Shown here piece by piece: positions 12,624 to 15,227 of a stretch of 15,227 nucleotides of DNA (position 1 is its first letter; each line of letters begins with the position of its first letter). A program made the position numbers and the translations under genes. The stretch lies in assembly GCA_035464115.1 (NCBI GenBank), contig DATHSN010000389.1, forward strand, positions 1 through 15,227. Direction: 5' to 3'. Under the pieces are notes generated by a model. The model saw only the letters and a list, made by a program, of their open reading frames with translations. It did not search any database and was not told the DNA's origin. The DNA is from DATHSN01 sp035464115. Lineage in GTDB: Bacteria; Actinomycetota; Acidimicrobiia; Acidimicrobiales; SKKL01.

Positions 12624-13283
12624 CTACAGCAGCCCGAGCCGCGACACGGGCCAGACCCGCACGAACGCCCGGCCCACGATGATGTCCTCGGGCACCGGGC
12701 CGAACACGCGGCTGTCGCGCGAGTTGCCCCGGTTGTCACCCATGACGAAGACGTGGTCCTCGGGCACCTCGACCGGGTCGAAGGTGGCGGTGGTGACCCC
12801 GTCGCTCAGGTAGGGCTCCTCGAGCGGCCGGCCGTCGATCCAGATGCGGCCGTCGCGCCCCTCGACCGTCTCGCCCCCCGTGGCGATCACCCGCTTGATG
12901 AGGTCGGGGATCTCGCTCGGGGGCTCGTTGGGGGGACGTCCGAAGACGACGATGTCGCCGCGGTTCACGCCGTGGAGGTCGTAGCTGAGCTTGTTGACGA
13001 GCACCCGGTCGCTCTCCTGGAGCGTGGGCAGCATCGACTCCGACGGGATGTAGAACGCCTGGAACAGGAACGTGCGGATGACGAGCGCCACGATCAGCGC
13101 ACCGCCGATGACCGCGACCCACTCGAGCAGCGACCGCAGGGGGCTGCGGCGCTGACGGTGGCGGCGCTCGGCGCGGCTCAACCCGGTGACCGCCGCCGGC
13201 TCGCCGGACGGTTCCGGGGGCGCGGCGTCGGAGGGGGACCCGTCGTGGGGATCGGGGGGCGGTGACGGGTCGGAGGCGCTCAC
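12624..13283 (-). CDS. lepB: Signal peptidase I
   Basis: The 219-residue membrane protease removes Sec and Tat signal peptides at the outer face of the cytoplasmic membrane. It has a Pro/Ser-rich cytoplasmic N-terminus (1-47), one membrane helix (about 53-74), box B PSESMLPTL (80-88) with catalytic Ser83, box D LIKRVIATGG (128-137) with catalytic Lys130, and box E MGDNRGNSRDSR (181-192). The length and single membrane anchor are typical of Gram-positive and actinobacterial enzymes. The start is a GTG at 13283 without an obvious ribosome-binding sequence; TAGCCT ends 9 nt upstream. It lies downstream of pafC on the same strand but about 40 bp away, probably with its own promoter. Functionally it connects with the nearby Tat genes. 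Confidence 0.96.
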   Translation of the reverse strand: MSASDPSPPPDPHDGSPSDAAPPEPSGEPAAVTGLSRAERRHRQRRSPLRSLLEWVAVIGGALIVALVIRTFLFQAFYIPSESMLPTLQESDRVLVNKLSYDLHGVNRGDIVVFGRPPNEPPSEIPDLIKRVIATGGETVEGRDGRIWIDGRPLEEPYLSDGVTTATFDPVEVPEDHVFVMGDNRGNSRDSRVFGPVPEDIIVGRAFVRVWPVSRLGLL

Positions 13284-13292
13284 GTTGGGGCG

Positions 13293-13298
13293 AGGCTA
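13293..13298 (-). promoter_or_regulatory. Candidate -10 element (TAGCCT) for lepB
   Basis: TAGCCT (TANNNT) ends 9 nt before the GTG at 13283, implying a very short or absent leader. It follows a GC-rich inverted CCCCGGCGGGG on the same strand, which might instead belong to the end of the pafC transcript. Confidence 0.35.
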
Positions 13299-13324
13299 CC
13301 CCGCCGGGGTCGGGCCCAGACCCG

Positions 13325-14275
13325 TCATGCGTAGCGGGCGCGCACGCGCCGAGCCGATGCGGCGGCCAGCGTGAGGTGCCGGGGGTCGTCGGCGGCCACC
13401 ACGGCCGCGTCGGGACCGAGGCGGAGCAGGAGGCGGGCCAGCCAGGCGTCGGCGCTCACCGGGAGCCGCACCGTCCAGCCTCCGTCGGGCCGCTCCTCGG
13501 CGCCCTCGTGGGGGTACTGCTCGATGACCCAGCGGGCCGTCGGCGGCAGCACCAAGGTGACCCGCGGGTCGTCGCCCGCGGGCCGGTAGGCCTCGAGGTC
13601 GGCGTCGGGGTCGGGGCCCGGGGGCGCGAAGGTGAGGTCGAGGGGCCGCACATCGACGATGCGGTCGACCCGGAACAGGCGTTGGCCCCCCGAGCGGTGG
13701 CAGTGACCCTCGAGGTACCAGCGGCCGTGCTCGGCGACGACGCGGTGGGGATCGACCTGGCGCGTGGTGCGCTCGTCGCGGCCGTAGCTGTAGTAGTCGA
13801 TCTCGAGTCGTCGGCGGTCGGCGGCCGCGGCCCGCAGCACCGACAACGTGGCGGTGGAGGCGGGACCGAGGTGGACCTCGACCACCTCGTCGGGATCGAC
13901 GCCGAGGGCGCCGGCCAGCTTGGCCAGCCCGCGCTGGAGCGGATCGCCGGGGTCGGCGCCGGGCAGGTCGCGCGCCGCCCGCCCGGCGGCCACGAGGGCC
14001 AGGGCCTGCTCCGGGGTGAGCCGCAACGGGCGGTCGAAGGGCTGGGCGAGCACGACCTCGATGCGGTCGTCGTCGATGCCGACCTGGATGAGCGTGTCGG
14101 GGGTGTACGGGGGCACCCCGATGAACGGGAGGACCTCGAGGTCGGCGAGCAGGGCGGCGCGCGTGAGGTCGAAGCGGGCGCACACCTCGTCGACGCGCAC
14201 CCCGGGGTGGGCGGCCAGCCAGGGCACGATGGCGAGGATCCGCCGCATGCGGTCGCCCGCGGTGGGGCGGGTCAT
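13325..14275 (-). CDS. pafC: WYL-domain transcriptional regulator PafC
   Basis: The 316-residue protein has a helix-turn-helix-like N-terminus (about 8-60: RMRRILAIVPWLAAHPGVRV..VCARFDLTRAALLADLEVL), followed by the WYL domain with GRWYLEGHCHRSGGQRLFRV (184-203) and the WYL triad at 186-188, and a C-terminal WCX-like extension. PafC forms a heterodimer with PafB that activates the LexA/RecA-independent DNA-damage response in actinobacteria; single-stranded DNA has been reported as the signal sensed by the WYL domains. The ATG overlaps the pafB stop (ATGA, 14275..14272), as expected for the two subunits. No tat gene follows directly, unlike the mycobacterial order; lepB comes next. Confidence 0.92.
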   Translation of the reverse strand: MTRPTAGDRMRRILAIVPWLAAHPGVRVDEVCARFDLTRAALLADLEVLPFIGVPPYTPDTLIQVGIDDDRIEVVLAQPFDRPLRLTPEQALALVAAGRAARDLPGADPGDPLQRGLAKLAGALGVDPDEVVEVHLGPASTATLSVLRAAAADRRRLEIDYYSYGRDERTTRQVDPHRVVAEHGRWYLEGHCHRSGGQRLFRVDRIVDVRPLDLTFAPPGPDPDADLEAYRPAGDDPRVTLVLPPTARWVIEQYPHEGAEERPDGGWTVRLPVSADAWLARLLLRLGPDAAVVAADDPRHLTLAAASARRVRARYA

Positions 14276-15201
14276 CGGTCTGCGGCGAGGGCGTCGAGCC
14301 AGGCCACCACGTCGGCCCGCAGCTCGGCGGGCTCGAGGACCTCGGCGTGGTCGAGCAGGGTGAGCACGAACGAGCGGAAGCCGTCGCGGTGGGTGGCCTC
14401 GAGCTCGACGACCACCGAGCCATCGGGCTCGCGCTCGACGACCGCTTCGGTGCCGAGGTGCCACACCACGGTGGGCGCCTGCTCGGCGTCGACGCGCACC
14501 CGCGCCGTGACCGGTGGCTCGGCGCCCAGGCGCCAGCCGCCGAGCACCGGGGCGGGAACCGCGCCGGGCCGGTCGAACGCGCCCGGGGCGCCGGTTGCCA
14601 CCGTGCCCTCGACGCGGTCGAGGCGGAACACCTTGGGGGCGTCGCCATCGGGCCGCTCCCGCGCGGTGAGGTACCACCGACCGTTCTGGAAGTCGATGCG
14701 GTAGGGCTCGACCTCGCGGGCGCGGCCGTTGTAGCCGAACGCCGCCACCCGGTGCTCGGCGGCGGCCGCGAACAACGGGACGAGGTGCGGGTCGGTGGGC
14801 AGCTCGGCCACCGGGCCGGCGTCGGGTGCGTCGGCGCGGTCGGCGCCGCCGAGCTTCCACAGCGCTTCGGCGCCCTCGACGCCGTCGAGCCGCACCGCGG
14901 TGGCGGCCAGGTGCAGCGCGGCCAGCTCGTCGGGCTCGAGGCCGGGATCGGCGAGGTAGTACCGGTCGCGCGGGATGCGGTAGCCGGTGACGGGCGGGTC
15001 CGAGCCCGGGACCTCGCTGACCTCGACGGGGATGCCGAGCTCGCGGAGGTCGTCCTTGTCGCGCTCGAAGGCCCGGTGGGCGGCGCCGTCGCTCTCGGGG
15101 TAGCCCGGCACGCGGGCGCGGATCTCGCTCGCGGCCAGCGGCCGGGCGGTGTCGAGCAACGCCGCGGTGAGGTTCAAGAGCCGCTCGAGCTTGGCCACCA
15201 C
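14272..15201 (-). CDS. pafB: WYL-domain transcriptional regulator PafB
   Basis: The 309-residue protein is a paralogue of its downstream neighbour. It has an N-terminal winged-helix region (2-60, including KLERLLNLTAALLDTARPLA and the FERDKDDLRELGIPV segment typical of PafB), a WYL domain with FQNGRWYLTARERPDG (171-186; triad 176-178) and PKVFRLDRVEG, then a C-terminal WCX-like domain. With PafC it is expected to be a DNA-damage-responsive transcription activator. The start is the first of two consecutive GTG codons (15201..15199), with TAGGAT ending 7 nt upstream and no ribosome-binding sequence. The proteasome-accessory ligase gene pafA, which often precedes pafB, would lie beyond the right edge if present. 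Confidence 0.92.
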   Translation of the reverse strand: MVAKLERLLNLTAALLDTARPLAASEIRARVPGYPESDGAAHRAFERDKDDLRELGIPVEVSEVPGSDPPVTGYRIPRDRYYLADPGLEPDELAALHLAATAVRLDGVEGAEALWKLGGADRADAPDAGPVAELPTDPHLVPLFAAAAEHRVAAFGYNGRAREVEPYRIDFQNGRWYLTARERPDGDAPKVFRLDRVEGTVATGAPGAFDRPGAVPAPVLGGWRLGAEPPVTARVRVDAEQAPTVVWHLGTEAVVEREPDGSVVVELEATHRDGFRSFVLTLLDHAEVLEPAELRADVVAWLDALAADR

Positions 15202-15208
15202 CGGCGAG

Positions 15209-15214
15209 ATCCTA
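15209..15214 (-). promoter_or_regulatory. Candidate leaderless-type -10 element (TAGGAT) for pafBC
   Basis: TAGGAT (TANNNT) ends 7 nt before the first GTG of pafB, the ideal spacing for transcription to begin at the start codon. The region upstream is cut by the window edge, so a -35 or other activator site cannot be judged. Confidence 0.55.
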
Positions 15215-15227
15215 CCGACCGTCGGCG

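Overview
The window reads as chromosomal DNA of a high-GC Actinomycetota, most likely class Acidimicrobiia. This is inferred from the DUF4193 zinc-ribbon protein, the pafBC / tatB-tatC / helY gene neighbourhood, GTG starts, and TANNNT -10 boxes lying a few bases upstream of start codons (leaderless-type promoters). The high GC creates very long open frames opposite the true genes; these were ignored. No rRNA, tRNA, CRISPR array, insertion sequence, integrase or phage gene was found, and no intergenic gap exceeds about 170 bp.

Layout. 1-1224, minus strand: a tightly packed run of a DUF4193 protein (extremely Asp-rich, C-terminal zinc ribbon), an uncharacterised 192-residue protein, and the start of a probable GNAT acetyltransferase that runs off the left edge. 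1390-4277, minus: a tandem ThyX-like protein and an M20D peptidase/amidohydrolase, each with its own candidate promoter. 4318-8955, minus: a compact operon reading small membrane protein, tatB, tatC, helY (Ski2-like helicase) and a short diacylglycerol-kinase-like protein; tatB/tatC, tatC/helY and helY/DAGK-like overlap by 4 nt. 9004-12610: a mixed-strand block with an unrecognised 353-residue protein (minus), a divergent class C beta-lactamase-fold serine hydrolase (plus), a small double-CxxC zinc-ribbon protein (minus), and a glycerophosphodiester phosphodiesterase (plus). 12624-15201, minus: signal peptidase I, then pafC and pafB, the two WYL-domain subunits of the actinobacterial DNA-damage regulator.

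Functionally, much of the window serves protein export and envelope upkeep (TatB/TatC, signal peptidase I, GDPD, the serine hydrolase) together with nucleic-acid maintenance (PafBC, HelY, ThyX-like). In mycobacteria pafB-pafC-tatA-tatC-helY are contiguous; here the same order is kept but about 4.4 kb lies between pafC and the gene before tatB.

The most interesting points are: (i) the ThyX-like protein, whose two halves appear to keep complementary parts of the ThyX signature; (ii) a recurrent TANNNT box 6-9 nt upstream of several starts; (iii) the Asp-rich expansion of the DUF4193 protein, with 10-bp-phased repeats upstream of its promoter; (iv) the compact DAGK-like protein coupled to helY; and (v) the unrecognised 353-residue protein divergent from the serine hydrolase. 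No clear new defence or mobile system is visible.
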